A DNA stretch of 64,000 nt from Neobacillus sp. PS3-12 (GCF_030915385.1 NZ_CP133268.1:3694001-3758000), one strand, 5' to 3'; shown: positions 16,886-26,535, counted from the stretch's first letter. The notes: generated from the sequence alone by a model not told the origin. Program-made: numbers and translations.

Positions 16886-18238
16886 TTAAGAAAGTACTTC
16901 TGACTCAGAAATTGGAATGTTAGGGATTGCTTCTTCTTCTACATTACTTTTTTTTATAATTTCAATATATTTAATATGGTGTTCTTCCATCTCAATGATT
17001 TTAAATGTATATGCCCCGTTGGAAATGGTGTCGCCTTCTTTTGCTTCGTATTCTTCCGTCAAGATCCAGCCACCAATTGTATCGATATCTTCATCATTAA
17101 TTTCTGTTCCAAGTAAGTCATTTACTTCACTAACGAGTAATTTCGAATCAACAATATAATGATTTTCTTTTATTTTTCGAATCATTGGAATCTCATCCAT
17201 ATCAAATTCATCGCGGATTTCACCGACTATTTCTTCCAAGATATCTTCAACTGTTACAAGCCCCGATGTTCCTCCATATTCGTCCATTAGAACGGCCATA
17301 TGGACACGATCCTTTTGCATTTTAACTAGCAAGTCATGGATTGGAATGGTTTCGATCACTCTAATAATTGGACGAGTGAATTTTTCTAAGGTTTGATAAG
17401 GTAACTTTTCGTTCCCGATAAGGGCAGTCATAATTTCCTTAATATTAACAAGACCGATAATATGGTCCTTATCACCATCAATTATCGGATATCTTGTGAA
17501 TTTTTCCTCTTGCAGCACTTTTAAAAATGTATCTAAAGTATCATCTTTTGATAAGGAGACAATTTCCGTTCTCGGTACCATAATTTCTTTAGCAATCCTG
17601 TTGTCAAATTCAAAAATTTTATTTACATACTTAAACTCAGATTGGTTTATCTCGCCACTTTTAAAGCTTTCTGACAGGATAATGCGAAGTTCTTCTTCCG
17701 TATGGGCAATTTCATTTTCAGAAACAGGTTTTAAACCAAAAATACTGGTAGTAATTCTTGCAGAACCGTTAAGCACCCAGATAAACGGATACATAACTTT
17801 ATAGAAAAGAATGAGCGGCCGAACTACAACCAGTGTGATCCTCTCGGCTTTTTGAATCGCAAATGTTTTGGGAGTTAATTCCCCAATAACAACATGGATA
17901 AATGTAATAGCAGCAAAGGCAATAGCAATTGCCAGAACATGTGCCATGCTTTCTGGAAGATTGATAAATTCAAACAGTGGGCGAAAAATTCGCTCGAGTG
18001 TTGATTCTCCTAACCATCCTAATCCAAGAGCAGTTATCGTAATTCCAAGTTGACAGGCTGAAAGGTATTCATCCAAGTTAGAAATTACTTTTTTAGCAGA
18101 AACTGCTTTAGAGCTTCCTTCTTCAATTAACTGGTCAACCCTTGAACTTCTTATCCTAATAATCGCAAACTCAGATGCGACAAAAAAGGCTGTCAAAGCA
18201 ATTAAAATGGCTATATAAACCAAGTTAAATATGTCCAA
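16886..18238 (-). CDS. CNNM/CorC family transporter (MpfA-like), paralogue 1
   Basis: A 450-residue membrane protein with an N-terminal DUF21 transmembrane domain (about 1-190, four helices including LIALTAFFVASEFAII and IGELTPKTFAIQ), two CBS domains (about 205-330; ending MDEYGGTSGLVTVEDILEEI) and a C-terminal CorC/HlyC domain (about 345-430). Families of this build include MpfA (YhdP), a magnesium exporter in Firmicutes, and were formerly called haemolysins. Translation probably begins at TTG 18238. A close paralogue lies upstream in the same direction, but each has its own leader and terminator, so they are not one operon. Magnesium efflux is inferred from the family. Confidence 0.87.
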   Translation of the reverse strand: MDIFNLVYIAILIALTAFFVASEFAIIRIRSSRVDQLIEEGSSKAVSAKKVISNLDEYLSACQLGITITALGLGWLGESTLERIFRPLFEFINLPESMAHVLAIAIAFAAITFIHVVIGELTPKTFAIQKAERITLVVVRPLILFYKVMYPFIWVLNGSARITTSIFGLKPVSENEIAHTEEELRIILSESFKSGEINQSEFKYVNKIFEFDNRIAKEIMVPRTEIVSLSKDDTLDTFLKVLQEEKFTRYPIIDGDKDHIIGLVNIKEIMTALIGNEKLPYQTLEKFTRPIIRVIETIPIHDLLVKMQKDRVHMAVLMDEYGGTSGLVTVEDILEEIVGEIRDEFDMDEIPMIRKIKENHYIVDSKLLVSEVNDLLGTEINDEDIDTIGGWILTEEYEAKEGDTISNGAYTFKIIEMEEHHIKYIEIIKKSNVEEEAIPNIPISESEVLS

Positions 18239-18365
18239 ATAAGTCCCTTATCCCGCTTGATGCGAGAAAGGAGTCCACCTCCCGGTAAAACAATCATCTA
18301 GTTTTCTCTTAATCTCGTAAATGGATAATATAAGGTTCACCGCATCGATAAACTGTTTTATTATA
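18239..18365 (-). promoter_or_regulatory. Promoter and structured leader of paralogue 1
   Basis: On the minus strand TGGTATAAT (extended -10) at about 18360-18368 is followed by some 115 bases of untranslated leader. The last part holds two small stems, GGAG-gtgga-CTCC and TCTCGC-atcaa-GCGGGA, just before the TTG start. The leader of paralogue 2 has the same arrangement with different stem sequences. Control by metal or translation is possible but not shown. Confidence 0.4.
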
Positions 18366-18494
18366 CCACCTCAACAATTTAAAATTAACAATAATTATAA
18401 AGAATGTAAAGCATACAGTCAAACGTTGTAGTTTTGTTACAGGTTATTACCAACATTTTATGGGTATTTATCAGTATTATTCCTAAATGTTCAA

Positions 18495-18526
18495 CAAAAA
18501 ACGTCTCCCGTTTTAGGAGACGCTGT
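18495..18526 (-). terminator. Terminator overlapping the stop of paralogue 2
   Basis: On the minus strand GCGTCTCC-TAAAACG-GGAGACG-TTTTTTG. The stop codon TAA lies in the loop, so the stem uses the last two sense codons. Confidence 0.88.
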
Positions 18527-19829
18527 TATTTACTTCCGTTATTTTTCTAACTTCGATATACATGATATGATGCCCTTCGTTTTCCTTAATTTCAAAGGAA
18601 AAACCTTCGCTTTCAATGATGTCTCCTTTTTGTACATCGAATTTCTTAGCTAAAAACCATCCGCCGATTGTATCAAGTTCATCCTCTTCAATCGTCGTTC
18701 CCAACAGATCATTTACCTCTTCAATAAGTACTTTTCCATCAAGTATGTAATGTCCTTCTCCCTTTTTTTGAATAAGTGGGAGTTCATCCGTATCAAACTC
18801 ATCTCGAATTTCACCGACAATTTCCTCAAGAATGTCTTCAACTGTTACAATACCAGCTGTGCCTCCGTATTCATCCGATAATACAGCCAGGTGGGATCTG
18901 CTTTTTTGAAGCTTTAATAATAATTCTTGAATAGGAATGGTTTCAATGACATGCATCACTGGCTTTAAGTAAGGGACCAATGGAGCATCTTCAACACATT
19001 TTTGTTCAATACAATCTCTTAAGACCTCTTTAATGTTTACAATACCTAAAATATTATCTTTATCCCCATCAATCACCGGATACCTCGTATATCCTTCTTC
19101 TCTGATCGTTTCCAAAATTTCTTTCATGGTTGCATCCTTTGCAAATGTCACAATTTCTGTACGAGGCACCATTATTTCCTTGGCAATGCGATTATCAAAT
19201 TCAAAAATTTTATTTACGTAGCGGTATTCGGACTGATTGATCTCCCCGCTTTTATAACTTTCAGAGAGAATCAAACGCAGTTCTTCCTCTGAGAGGACGA
19301 TTTCTTGGTCTGAGACAGGCTTTAGTCCAAAAAGTCCCGTGACCAGTCTTGCAGATCGATTTAGCACCCAAATAAACGGGTACATCACGCGATGAAACAA
19401 AATAAGCGGTGGTGCAACAATAAGAATAATGTTTTCTGCCTTTTGAATGGCAAATGTTTTTGGTGCTAGTTCCCCAAGAACAACATTAAAAAAAGTGATT
19501 AATAAAAAGGCCAGAATAAAAGAAACAACTTGTTCGATTGACAATGGCATATCAGTTTTTTCGAATAGCGGGTCCAATATTTCTCGAATGGTAGGCTCAC
19601 CCAGCCATCCTAGAATTAAAGATATAATCGTAATCCCTACTTGTGTAGCCGATAAGTATCCGTCTAGATTGGATAAAACCTTTTTTGCTGCTTCCGCTTG
19701 AGTATTACCCTCTGAAAGTAATTGATCAATTCTAGTTGTTCGAACCCTAATCATAGCAAATTCAGATGTAACAAAAAATGCAGTAAAGGCGATAAGAATT
19801 GCGATAATAAATAAATTCATTAGGACCAT
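18513..19829 (-). CDS. CNNM/CorC family transporter (MpfA-like), paralogue 2
   Basis: A 438-residue paralogue of the downstream gene with the same order of domains: DUF21 membrane domain (about 1-190; LIAFTAFFVTSEFAMI, LGELAPKTFAIQ), CBS pair (about 205-330; SDEYGGTAGIVTVEDILEEI) and CorC/HlyC domain (about 345-425). The two proteins share long identical blocks such as NKIFEFDNRIAKEIMVPRTE, so they arose by tandem duplication and have since diverged. A role in magnesium or other divalent cation efflux is inferred from the family. The start ATG at 19829 follows AAGGAG by a short gap; an ATG three codons further on is an alternative. Confidence 0.87.
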   Translation of the reverse strand: MVLMNLFIIAILIAFTAFFVTSEFAMIRVRTTRIDQLLSEGNTQAEAAKKVLSNLDGYLSATQVGITIISLILGWLGEPTIREILDPLFEKTDMPLSIEQVVSFILAFLLITFFNVVLGELAPKTFAIQKAENIILIVAPPLILFHRVMYPFIWVLNRSARLVTGLFGLKPVSDQEIVLSEEELRLILSESYKSGEINQSEYRYVNKIFEFDNRIAKEIMVPRTEIVTFAKDATMKEILETIREEGYTRYPVIDGDKDNILGIVNIKEVLRDCIEQKCVEDAPLVPYLKPVMHVIETIPIQELLLKLQKSRSHLAVLSDEYGGTAGIVTVEDILEEIVGEIRDEFDTDELPLIQKKGEGHYILDGKVLIEEVNDLLGTTIEEDELDTIGGWFLAKKFDVQKGDIIESEGFSFEIKENEGHHIMYIEVRKITEVNNSVS

Positions 19830-19949
19830 TTTACTCCTTACTAATGTAAGGCTGTCACCTCCACAGACAGTTTCCCTATTTTTATTATTCCCTAAATTAT
19901 ATTTCCTACTTAACTATAGGATTTTATTGAAAAGTACAAATAAACACGA

Positions 19950-19976
19950 AAAAAGCCGCCAAGAGGCCAGCAAGTT
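19950..19976 (-). terminator. Probable terminator of the GNAT gene
   Basis: On the minus strand GCTGGCC-TCTT-GGCGGC is followed by TTTTTTCG. The stem is imperfect. Confidence 0.5.
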
Positions 19977-20007
19977 TTTGAATATTTGATATCAATACAA
20001 CTTAATT

Positions 20008-20598
20008 TTATCGCTTTACATTGGAAAAATCAAAAATTTTGTTATGTGGGCCCTGTACCTGGGGCCAATTGCGGGCAAGCATACTATACAAAAACAAATC
20101 GTGGTAATGACCTAATAAGTATTCTCCATCTCTAATTTTCCCCTCTAAAACAAAGCCAAGTTTCTCGGGAATGGCACGGCTCTTTAGATTATTCACTCCG
20201 CAGCGGATTTCTACCCGATTTAACCCAAGGTATGAAAATGTGTAGTTTAAAATGGATTGTACTGTTCTTGACATAATCCCATGTCCCTCGGCCTTTTTTG
20301 CAAGGAAATACCCTACATTTGTAAACTTATTAAACCAATCAATTTGGTGTAATCCAATTGAGCCAACTAGCTCTCCACGATAAAAAATGCCAAGATTACA
20401 ACTGTGATTTTCAGAAAACTGTTGCTGCCAAAGCGAGATGAGGGATTGGGAATCAATAGGCGTTCTAATATTTTCAACCCAAGGAAGCCATTTTCGCAAA
20501 TGGACACGGTTTTCTTCTACTAATTGAAAAAACTTATGGGAATCCTTTGGTTTAAATAAACGAAGTTCTATTTCGGGATCGACTTTTAATTTTAACAT
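20008..20598 (-). CDS. GNAT acetyltransferase, RimL/YdaF type
   Basis: The 196-residue protein begins with the RimJ/RimL pattern (IELRLFKPKDSHKFFQLVEE; LRKWLPWV) and has the GNAT acetyl-CoA binding region (VGYFLAKKAEGHGIMSRTVQ) and the C-terminal NNLKSRAIPEKLGFVLEGKI block. Such enzymes acetylate the N-terminus of ribosomal proteins or small molecules; the substrate cannot be told from sequence. In the usual Q/RxxGxG/A loop the protein shows AEGHGI, close to the normal form. The start at 20598 is chosen because GGGAG lies nine bases upstream; a longer TTG reading has no RBS. Single-gene unit. Confidence 0.85.
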   Translation of the reverse strand: MLKLKVDPEIELRLFKPKDSHKFFQLVEENRVHLRKWLPWVENIRTPIDSQSLISLWQQQFSENHSCNLGIFYRGELVGSIGLHQIDWFNKFTNVGYFLAKKAEGHGIMSRTVQSILNYTFSYLGLNRVEIRCGVNNLKSRAIPEKLGFVLEGKIRDGEYLLGHYHDLFLYSMLARNWPQVQGPHNKIFDFSNVKR

Positions 20599-20683
20599 GG
20601 TTTTTACTCCCAAATAATGATTTTCACTGCTTTTTAGTTTAATTTATGTTTAAACAGATGTATTTGGAAGATTGGTCAAATAA

Positions 20684-20727
20684 AAAAAGATAAAACCGAA
20701 CAATACAGATGTGCGGTTTTATCTTTA
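20684..20727 (-). terminator. Intrinsic terminator of the histidine kinase gene
   Basis: On the minus strand AAGATAAAACCG and CGGTTTTATCTT pair, followed by TTTTT. It starts at the stop codon of the kinase gene. Confidence 0.88.
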
Positions 20728-21867
20728 AACTAATTCTTCTGGTTTAACAGCTATTGGAAGTTTGATCGTAAATGTTGTTTTCTTAGGATTGGAATCACAG
20801 GTTAGTTCACCTTTATGTTTTTCAATGATTTCTTTGCAGACAAATAACCCAAGGCCTGTACCAAGTTTCTTAGTGGTAAAGAATGGTTCAAAAATGGTCT
20901 TTCGTAATTCTTCCGGTATCATTGGACCATTATTTGAGATATCAATATATATATAATTTTCATTTTCACAATAACTTTTTATGTCAACGATCGGATTTAA
21001 ATTTGGGTGATGTCCCAATTCATCGATCGCATTAAAAATAATATTAATCAAAACCTGCCGTATTTCGTCAGCATATCCGTATAGGGGAGTATCGTCACAT
21101 AACTCCTTAAGGATTTTTACTTTCCCGTCCAGGATACTTGGATAAAGGAAGTTTAATACCTCTTCAATTAATTGATTAAGACCAAAGAACATTTTCTCCT
21201 TGCCGATTAATTCTTTTTTTGAAAGGAGCAGGAATTGGGAGATGCGAAAGTTTAATTGATCTAATTCGCTTGAAATAATATCCAGGTATTTCATGTCAGG
21301 ATGATCAGCTTTTAGTAATTGGATAAATCCATTTATTGATGTAAGTGGATTACGGAATTCGTGGATAAAGCTGGATGTCATTTGGCCGAGAAGTGTTAAT
21401 CGATCCTGGTGTGTTGAATCAATAAACTTTGTTTTTTCTTCTATAATTTTATTTTGGGATTCAGCATAATGAGAAATGGCATAGAACAGAAACTTATCAA
21501 AAATGCAATTAATTTTGTTTATCGCCTCTTGCAAGTCATCCCACTCTAAGCCGACTTTACTTAAGGAACTGAAAAAGATAGTCCGACCTAAATTAACATT
21601 ATAAACAAATTCCCCCATATTAATATCCGCTTTTACTCTTTCTTCTGCGATATGAATTGCAATTTTATGGACAATTTTTAATAATTCCGTGTTGGAGATC
21701 GTAAAACTATCAATGATAACATCAAATAATTCTTCTCCGTTTTTTTGCACTTCTTCTTTATATGGGTCAAGATCTGAAATAATAACTGTCTTATGCCACT
21801 CTCGTAATAAATCATCTCGATGTTTTTGTAAAAAAAACATGATTTGTGATTTTGTATCTGTCTGCAT
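20725..21867 (-). CDS. Soluble orphan sensor histidine kinase
   Basis: A 380-residue cytoplasmic kinase. Residues about 1-150 form a helical RsbR-N-like sensor domain (FLQKHRDDLLREWHKTV ... VNLGRTIFFSSLSKVGLEW). A HisKA domain with an intact phospho-acceptor (FIHEFRNPLTSINGF) and a HATPase domain (NIIFNAIDELG; ISNNGPMIP; GTGLGLFVCKEII) follow. The layout is like soluble Bacillus kinases that feed the sporulation phosphorelay, but no direct evidence links it to Spo0F. No response regulator is adjacent. The start at 21867 is chosen for GGGAGGAAG; longer in-frame starts lack such a site. Its gene is divergent from feoA. Confidence 0.87.
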   Translation of the reverse strand: MQTDTKSQIMFFLQKHRDDLLREWHKTVIISDLDPYKEEVQKNGEELFDVIIDSFTISNTELLKIVHKIAIHIAEERVKADINMGEFVYNVNLGRTIFFSSLSKVGLEWDDLQEAINKINCIFDKFLFYAISHYAESQNKIIEEKTKFIDSTHQDRLTLLGQMTSSFIHEFRNPLTSINGFIQLLKADHPDMKYLDIISSELDQLNFRISQFLLLSKKELIGKEKMFFGLNQLIEEVLNFLYPSILDGKVKILKELCDDTPLYGYADEIRQVLINIIFNAIDELGHHPNLNPIVDIKSYCENENYIYIDISNNGPMIPEELRKTIFEPFFTTKKLGTGLGLFVCKEIIEKHKGELTCDSNPKKTTFTIKLPIAVKPEELV

Positions 21868-22133
21868 ATTTCTTCCTCCCATTAAAATAAAAAGCTGCAT
21901 TAAATCAAATAATTCGCTGACAAGTTTCAATATCCTTTAATTATAAGAGAAATTTACACTAATTACATTGTTTTTATATTTTTTTACAAAAAAATTCCGA
22001 CAATTCCAGCGAAAAAGATTGTTTAAAATACAGCGTTTTCCTTGTTTATACAATAATTAAGCATCTATTTCAAATTATTGTCACAATATTAGAGTGTCGA
22101 ACAATAAGATTTAATGGTAAAATATCGTTATAA

Positions 22134-22156
22134 AAGATAATCATTCTCAATTGAGG
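22134..22156 (+). promoter_or_regulatory. Fur box (distal) of feoAB
   Basis: AGATAATCATTCTCAATTG matches the Fur consensus GATAATGATTATCATTATC in most positions. It lies about 75 bases before feoA. Confidence 0.65.
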
Positions 22157-22182
22157 AATTGAGAGTGAAAATAATTCACTTA

Positions 22183-22206
22183 CAAATGATAATTGTTATC
22201 AATTAA
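22183..22206 (+). promoter_or_regulatory. Fur box (proximal) of feoAB
   Basis: AATGATAATTGTTATCAATTA is a palindromic Fur-like operator directly before the feoA ribosome binding site, predicting repression by iron. Confidence 0.75.
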
Positions 22207-22227
22207 AAATTAAAGGGTGATAGATAC

Positions 22228-22452
22228 ATGATTGCTAAATTAAAAACAGGAGAAAAAGCCAAGATAATTGACTTATCACATGTTAGTCGCCTTGTACAAA
22301 GACGCTTACTGGATCTTGGCTTTACTGAAGGATCAGAAGTATCCATCAAATCTGCAATGCCATTTGGCGGTCCGATTATGATTGAGTCATGTGGACAATG
22401 TATTGGAATTCGCCGCAAAGAAGCAAATCAAATTGAAGTGGAGAGGTTATAA
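22228..22452 (+). CDS. feoA: FeoA, ferrous iron transport accessory protein
   Basis: The 74-residue SH3-like protein has typical FeoA blocks: LKTGEKAKIIDLSH, RRLLDLGFTEGSEV and MPFGGPIMIE. FeoA is a small cytoplasmic partner that supports FeoB-mediated Fe(II) uptake. Its stop codon overlaps the feoB start (TAATG), so translation is coupled. Two Fur-like boxes stand upstream. RBS AAAGGGTGAT is a good fit. Confidence 0.95.
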   Translation: MIAKLKTGEKAKIIDLSHVSRLVQRRLLDLGFTEGSEVSIKSAMPFGGPIMIESCGQCIGIRRKEANQIEVERL

Positions 22453-24454
22453 TGGAGATTGCTCTAATCGGCAACCCCAATACTGGGAAAACCTCATTGT
22501 TTAATAATTTAACTGGTTCCTATGAGTATGTAGGAAATTGGAGCGGCGTTACTGTTGAAAAAAAGGTTGGGGTCTTTAAAAACAATATAGGAAGATTAAT
22601 AGATCTACCAGGGGTATATACACTCAATCCATTGTCAAAGGATGAAAGTGTTGTAACTTCTTTCTTTTTGAATGATCCCATTGATCAACTGCTTAATATC
22701 TTGGATGCATCGCAATTAGAACGTAATCTACATTTAACCCTACAACTGCTTGAATTCCAAAGACCTGTGCTGATTGGATTGAATATGATTGATGTTGCCC
22801 GCAGCCGAGGAATCAATATTGATGTTCCAAAACTTTCTCGAATTTTGGGAGTTCCTGTTGTCCCTGTAGTTGCTCGTAATGGGAAAGGGTGCGACCAACT
22901 AATCCAAGTTATTTCAAACAAAAAGGGTCAGGTAATTGATAAAAGTTTAATTCATTATGGAGCGGAAGTTGAAGAAACAATTGATCAATTATCGAGAGAA
23001 ATTAACGAAAAAACAAATCATTCATCAAGATGGCTTGCTGTTCAATGGCTGGAGGGTAATCAGTATGTAAAACAATATCTCCTTCAATTAGTAGAAGCTA
23101 AAAGGCTAGACGATCTCTACTTAAATTTAGAAGCGAGGCTAAGTCAGCAGTTAAAAGGGAAAACGGTTTCGCAATATGTTTACCTGAAAAGAAAAGAAAA
23201 GATTGATCAAATCGTTTTGGAGACAGTCAATAGAAATCATGCAAAAGTTCCATTAACTGAAAAGATTGATATGATTGTAACCAATAAATATTTGGGGATG
23301 CCAATCTTCTTATTGCTTATGTACTTTATGTTTATGTTAACTTTCGATTGGCTTGGGACACCACTTTCTGATGTATTGGACAAGTTTTTTACAGGCCCTC
23401 TGACAAACGGAGTGGAGAAGGTGCTTAGTGTGGCCCATTCATCAGCATTTATCCATGACCTGATTGTTAATGGTCTAATCGCTGGTGTTGGCGGTGTCCT
23501 CGTGTTCATCCCACAAATTTTCATATTATTTTTCTTTATCTCCTTGTTAGAGGATTCCGGTTATATGGCACGCGTTGCCTTGGTCATGGATCGTTTAATG
23601 GAATCAGTCGGACTTAATGGGAAGGCTTTTATACCAATGATTATTGGGTTTGGCTGTAATGTGCCAGGTATTATGGCAGCCCGTACAATTGAAACCTCAA
23701 GAGAAAGGCTATTGACGATTTTATTGACACCGCTTATGTCTTGTTCCGCAAGGCTGCCAGTTTATGCTTTATTTGTTGGAGGCTTTTTTGTTGGAAATAA
23801 GGCATTGATCGTTTTAAGCCTTTATGTATTGGGAATTGTTGTAGCATTAATTTTAGCTAAAGTTTTTTCTTCAACTTTGTTTAAGTCAGAAACCTCATTA
23901 TTTGTGATTGAACTGCCGCCATATCGCCTGCCGCAAGTTCAGTCATTATGGAGAAGTACTTGGGATAAGGGGAAAGGCTTCATCCGAAAAGCAGGTACCT
24001 TTATTTTTGCAGGTTCTGTATTCATTTGGCTTTTAGCCTATGCGGGTCTGGGTGGTTTAAAGGTTGACATGGACCACAGCTATTTAGCTGCAATCGGAAA
24101 TGTAATTGCCCCGCTGCTAAAACCGATTGGATTTGGAACATGGCAGGCTGCAGCTTCATTAATTACCGCTTTTTAGCAAAGGAATCCATCATTTCGACAA
24201 TGAATATTATTTATTTTGTCCCTAAGGGCGGGAGCTTACAAGGAATTCTTTCCCATTACTATACTCCGCTTGCGGCCTATAGCTTCATGGTCTTTATCTT
24301 GTTATATATCCCATGTCTAGCGACAACAGCAACGATTTATAAGGAAACTTTATCTAAAAAATGGACAGCCTTTTCAATTATCTACGCCCTTGCTATAGCT
24401 TACCTATTAGCCATTGTTATTTATCAAGGTGGCCATTTAATTGGACTGGTATAA
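22452..24454 (+). pseudogene. feoB: FeoB ferrous iron transporter, frameshifted near 24171
   Basis: FeoB takes up Fe(II) and joins a GTPase domain to a membrane channel. The G domain is intact (GNPNTGKTS G1, DLPG G3, NMID G4, about residues 1-160), and the two Gate regions are recognisable (GFGCNVPGIMAAR; SCSARLPVYALFV). After QAAASLITAF the frame hits TAG at 24174, whereas the next frame continues FLAKESIISTMNIIY to 24454. Adding one T to the run CTTTTTAG at about 24169-24173 would restore the whole protein, about 667 residues. The shift cuts off the last three membrane helices. It is either a true mutation or a homopolymer sequencing error. Confidence 0.9.
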
Positions 24455-24474
24455 AACAAATCGAGGTGGGTCCC

Positions 24475-24648
24475 ATGATTGCTAACATTGTGATTGGCGC
24501 AGTAATTTTCGGTTATGCTGCATATGCCCTTGTCCGATATATCAATAAATCTAAAAAAGGAAAATGTGCTGCATGTTCAGATCATGAATCATTTTCAAGT
24601 CCATGTTGTAGCTCGAATCATAATAAATCAAAAAACACTGTTGTCTAA
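24475..24648 (+). CDS. FeoB-associated Cys-rich membrane protein
   Basis: A 57-residue protein with one N-terminal membrane helix (ANIVIGAVIFGYAAYALV), a basic stretch and a Cys-rich tail (KCAACSD; SPCCSSN). Small proteins of this type sit behind feoB in many Firmicutes and are thought to assist iron uptake, perhaps by handing over Fe(II); the mechanism is not known. The start at 24475 is fixed by GAGGTGGG. It lies 20 bases after feoB, completing a feoA-feoB-Cys-rich operon closed by a terminator. Confidence 0.85.
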   Translation: MIANIVIGAVIFGYAAYALVRYINKSKKGKCAACSDHESFSSPCCSSNHNKSKNTVV

Positions 24649-24668
24649 TCGGGCAGCAGTGTTTTTTT
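24630..24668 (+). terminator. Intrinsic terminator of the feo operon
   Basis: AAACACTG and CAGTGTTT pair around a 15-base loop, followed by TTTTTT. Confidence 0.8.
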
Positions 24669-24725
24669 GTGTGAAATAGATTATGATAATTATGCTCTTT
24701 AAAAGACCTCAAGGGGGATATATAA

Positions 24726-25901
24726 TTGTTGACTTTAATTAAAAATGGAGAAATTTGTGCTCCCCAATATTTAGGGAAAAAGGATTTGTTAATTGTTGAT
24801 TCTAAAATTGGATACATAGCTGACGAAATAAATAAACCCGATCAGTTTGTTGATATGAAAGTAATCAATGCTGAAGGTAAATATATTGTGCCTGGATTTA
24901 TTGACTCACATGTACATATTACTGGCGGAGGTGGGGAAGGAAGCTACCGAACTAGAACACCGGAACTAAAACTAACCGATGCGACACTTGCAGGAGTCAC
25001 AACAATTGTGGGTGTAATCGGAACAGATGGAACAACCCGAACCATGTCCAATCTTATTGCCAAGGCACGAGCACTTGAGGAAGAAGGAATTACTTGTTAT
25101 GTTCATACTGGTTCTTATCAGGTTCCACTAAAAACGTTAACAGGTACAATTGAGGATGACATCATCTTGATTGATAAGATTATTGGTGCGGGAGAAGTGG
25201 CGATTGCCGATCATCGCTCGTCACAGCCAACTGCTGAAGAAATGGCAAAAATCGCTTCAGCCTCCAGAATTGGCGGTCTTCTATCGGGGAAAGCAGGGAT
25301 TGTGAATATTCACGTTGGCGATAGCTATGACCATTTGAAAATCATTGAAAAAGTCGTAGCAGAAACAGACATCCCTATTAGGCAGTTTTATCCGACTCAC
25401 ATTAATCGAAATCCACATCTGTTTGAACAAGGGATTAAATTTGCTAAGAGAGGCGGGTATGTCGATTTTACAACCAGCACCATTCCGAAATTTTTAGAGG
25501 AAGGGGAGGTAAAGTGCAGCATTGCGTTAAAATCAATGCTTGATCAAGGTGTTGATATATCGCAAATAACCTTTACCTCTGATGGTCAAGCAAGTCTACC
25601 TGACTTTAATGAGTTTGGTGAATTAGTCGGATTGAAAATCGGTAAAGTCTCGACTTTGTATCAAGAAGTGTATGATGCGATCATGTCAGAAGGCATCCCT
25701 CCCGAAATTGCTTTAAGAGTGATTACCCAAAATCCTGCCTCTATCTTAAAATTATCCCAAAAGGGAATGGTAAAAGAGGGAAAAGATGCGGACTTGGTTT
25801 TATTAAATAAAGTTGATTTTACGATCGACACGGTTATTGCCCTTGGAAAGGTAATGGTTGAAAACGGAACTGCCATTGTAAAGGGAACATTTGAGGATTA
25901 A
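24726..25901 (+). CDS. iadA: Isoaspartyl dipeptidase (beta-aspartyl peptidase)
   Basis: This 391-residue amidohydrolase-superfamily metalloenzyme removes isoaspartyl residues from dipeptides produced by protein ageing. The first metal-binding HxH is in FIDSHVHITGGGGEGS (about residue 59-70). Later ligands appear in ADHRSSQPT, NIHVGD and the FTSDGQASLP aspartate. The C-terminal end returns to the small beta sandwich (DADLVLLN ... KVMVENG). Two adjacent TTG codons (24726, 24729) could start, with AAGGGGGAT upstream. It is monocistronic and converges on the NmrA-like gene with no clear terminator between them. Confidence 0.9.
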   Translation: MLTLIKNGEICAPQYLGKKDLLIVDSKIGYIADEINKPDQFVDMKVINAEGKYIVPGFIDSHVHITGGGGEGSYRTRTPELKLTDATLAGVTTIVGVIGTDGTTRTMSNLIAKARALEEEGITCYVHTGSYQVPLKTLTGTIEDDIILIDKIIGAGEVAIADHRSSQPTAEEMAKIASASRIGGLLSGKAGIVNIHVGDSYDHLKIIEKVVAETDIPIRQFYPTHINRNPHLFEQGIKFAKRGGYVDFTTSTIPKFLEEGEVKCSIALKSMLDQGVDISQITFTSDGQASLPDFNEFGELVGLKIGKVSTLYQEVYDAIMSEGIPPEIALRVITQNPASILKLSQKGMVKEGKDADLVLLNKVDFTIDTVIALGKVMVENGTAIVKGTFED

Positions 25902-25914
25902 CAAAAAGTCTGCC

Positions 25915-26535
25915 TCAATAGGTTATGCCAACACGTGATCCGATAAATTCTTGATTTTCAAGTTGTAAATAGGTAAAGTCGGCAGTGTCATAAACAGAAA
26001 TGGAAGAAGGTCTTTCAGGCAGAAAATTTTTCTCGTATCGATAAGTTCCCATTCTTTCTCCTGTAGGTAAATAGGTTGGACAGACAACCGTCCAATCAAG
26101 GCCTGAACTTTTTAAATGCAAATAAGCTTTTAAATGCTCCTCGGCATCTTTTGTTGTTTTTCGTTTTGACTCGGCAGATTGAAACCGATAAAGAGCGGGA
26201 TTGGAGCGGGCCTGCAAAATGCCGGCAGTACCTATGGTAATAATTCTTGAAATGGCATTAATCTTCATATGATGAATAATCATTGGCATCGATTCTGAAA
26301 GTGTAGCTGTGCCATCGGTATTTAATGCACTAATGACGGCATTAGAACCATTGATTGCTTTTGACAAATCTTTCTCATTTAAAACATTTCCTTCCATAAT
26401 TTTAAGGTTTGGATGTGTAATACTTACTTTACTTTTGTCTCGAACGAGTATCTGAACAAAATGGTTATTGGATAATGCATTTTCCAGTATAATGGAACCA
26501 ACTCTGCCAGTGGCTCCTAAAAGGGATATATTCAC
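25915..26535 (-). CDS. NAD(P)-binding NmrA/atypical SDR protein
   Basis: A 206-residue Rossmann-fold protein. The nucleotide-binding motif GATGRVGS stands at residues 7-14, followed by RDK at the end of the second strand and SALNTDGTATL later. TIGTAGILQ and WTVVCPTYLPTGE correspond to the atypical SDR (NmrA-like, flavin-reductase-like) family, which lacks the classical YxxxK pair at the usual place. Substrate and role are unknown. GTG at 26535 with GGAGTGACC upstream is the start. It is a single gene converging on iadA. Confidence 0.85.
   Translation of the reverse strand: MNISLLGATGRVGSIILENALSNNHFVQILVRDKSKVSITHPNLKIMEGNVLNEKDLSKAINGSNAVISALNTDGTATLSESMPMIIHHMKINAISRIITIGTAGILQARSNPALYRFQSAESKRKTTKDAEEHLKAYLHLKSSGLDWTVVCPTYLPTGERMGTYRYEKNFLPERPSSISVYDTADFTYLQLENQEFIGSRVGITY

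Larger units (their letters stand above)
21868..22227. other. Divergent intergenic region, kinase / feoA
   Basis: A 360-base AT-rich gap with no credible ORF. The right half holds two Fur-like boxes before feoA. The left half would contain the kinase promoter, which I could not place with confidence. Confidence 0.6.

Noticed and set aside
18239..18365. Magnesium or manganese riboswitch (M-box or yybP-ykoY type)
   Set aside because: The leader is too short and lacks the conserved cores of these classes as I know them.
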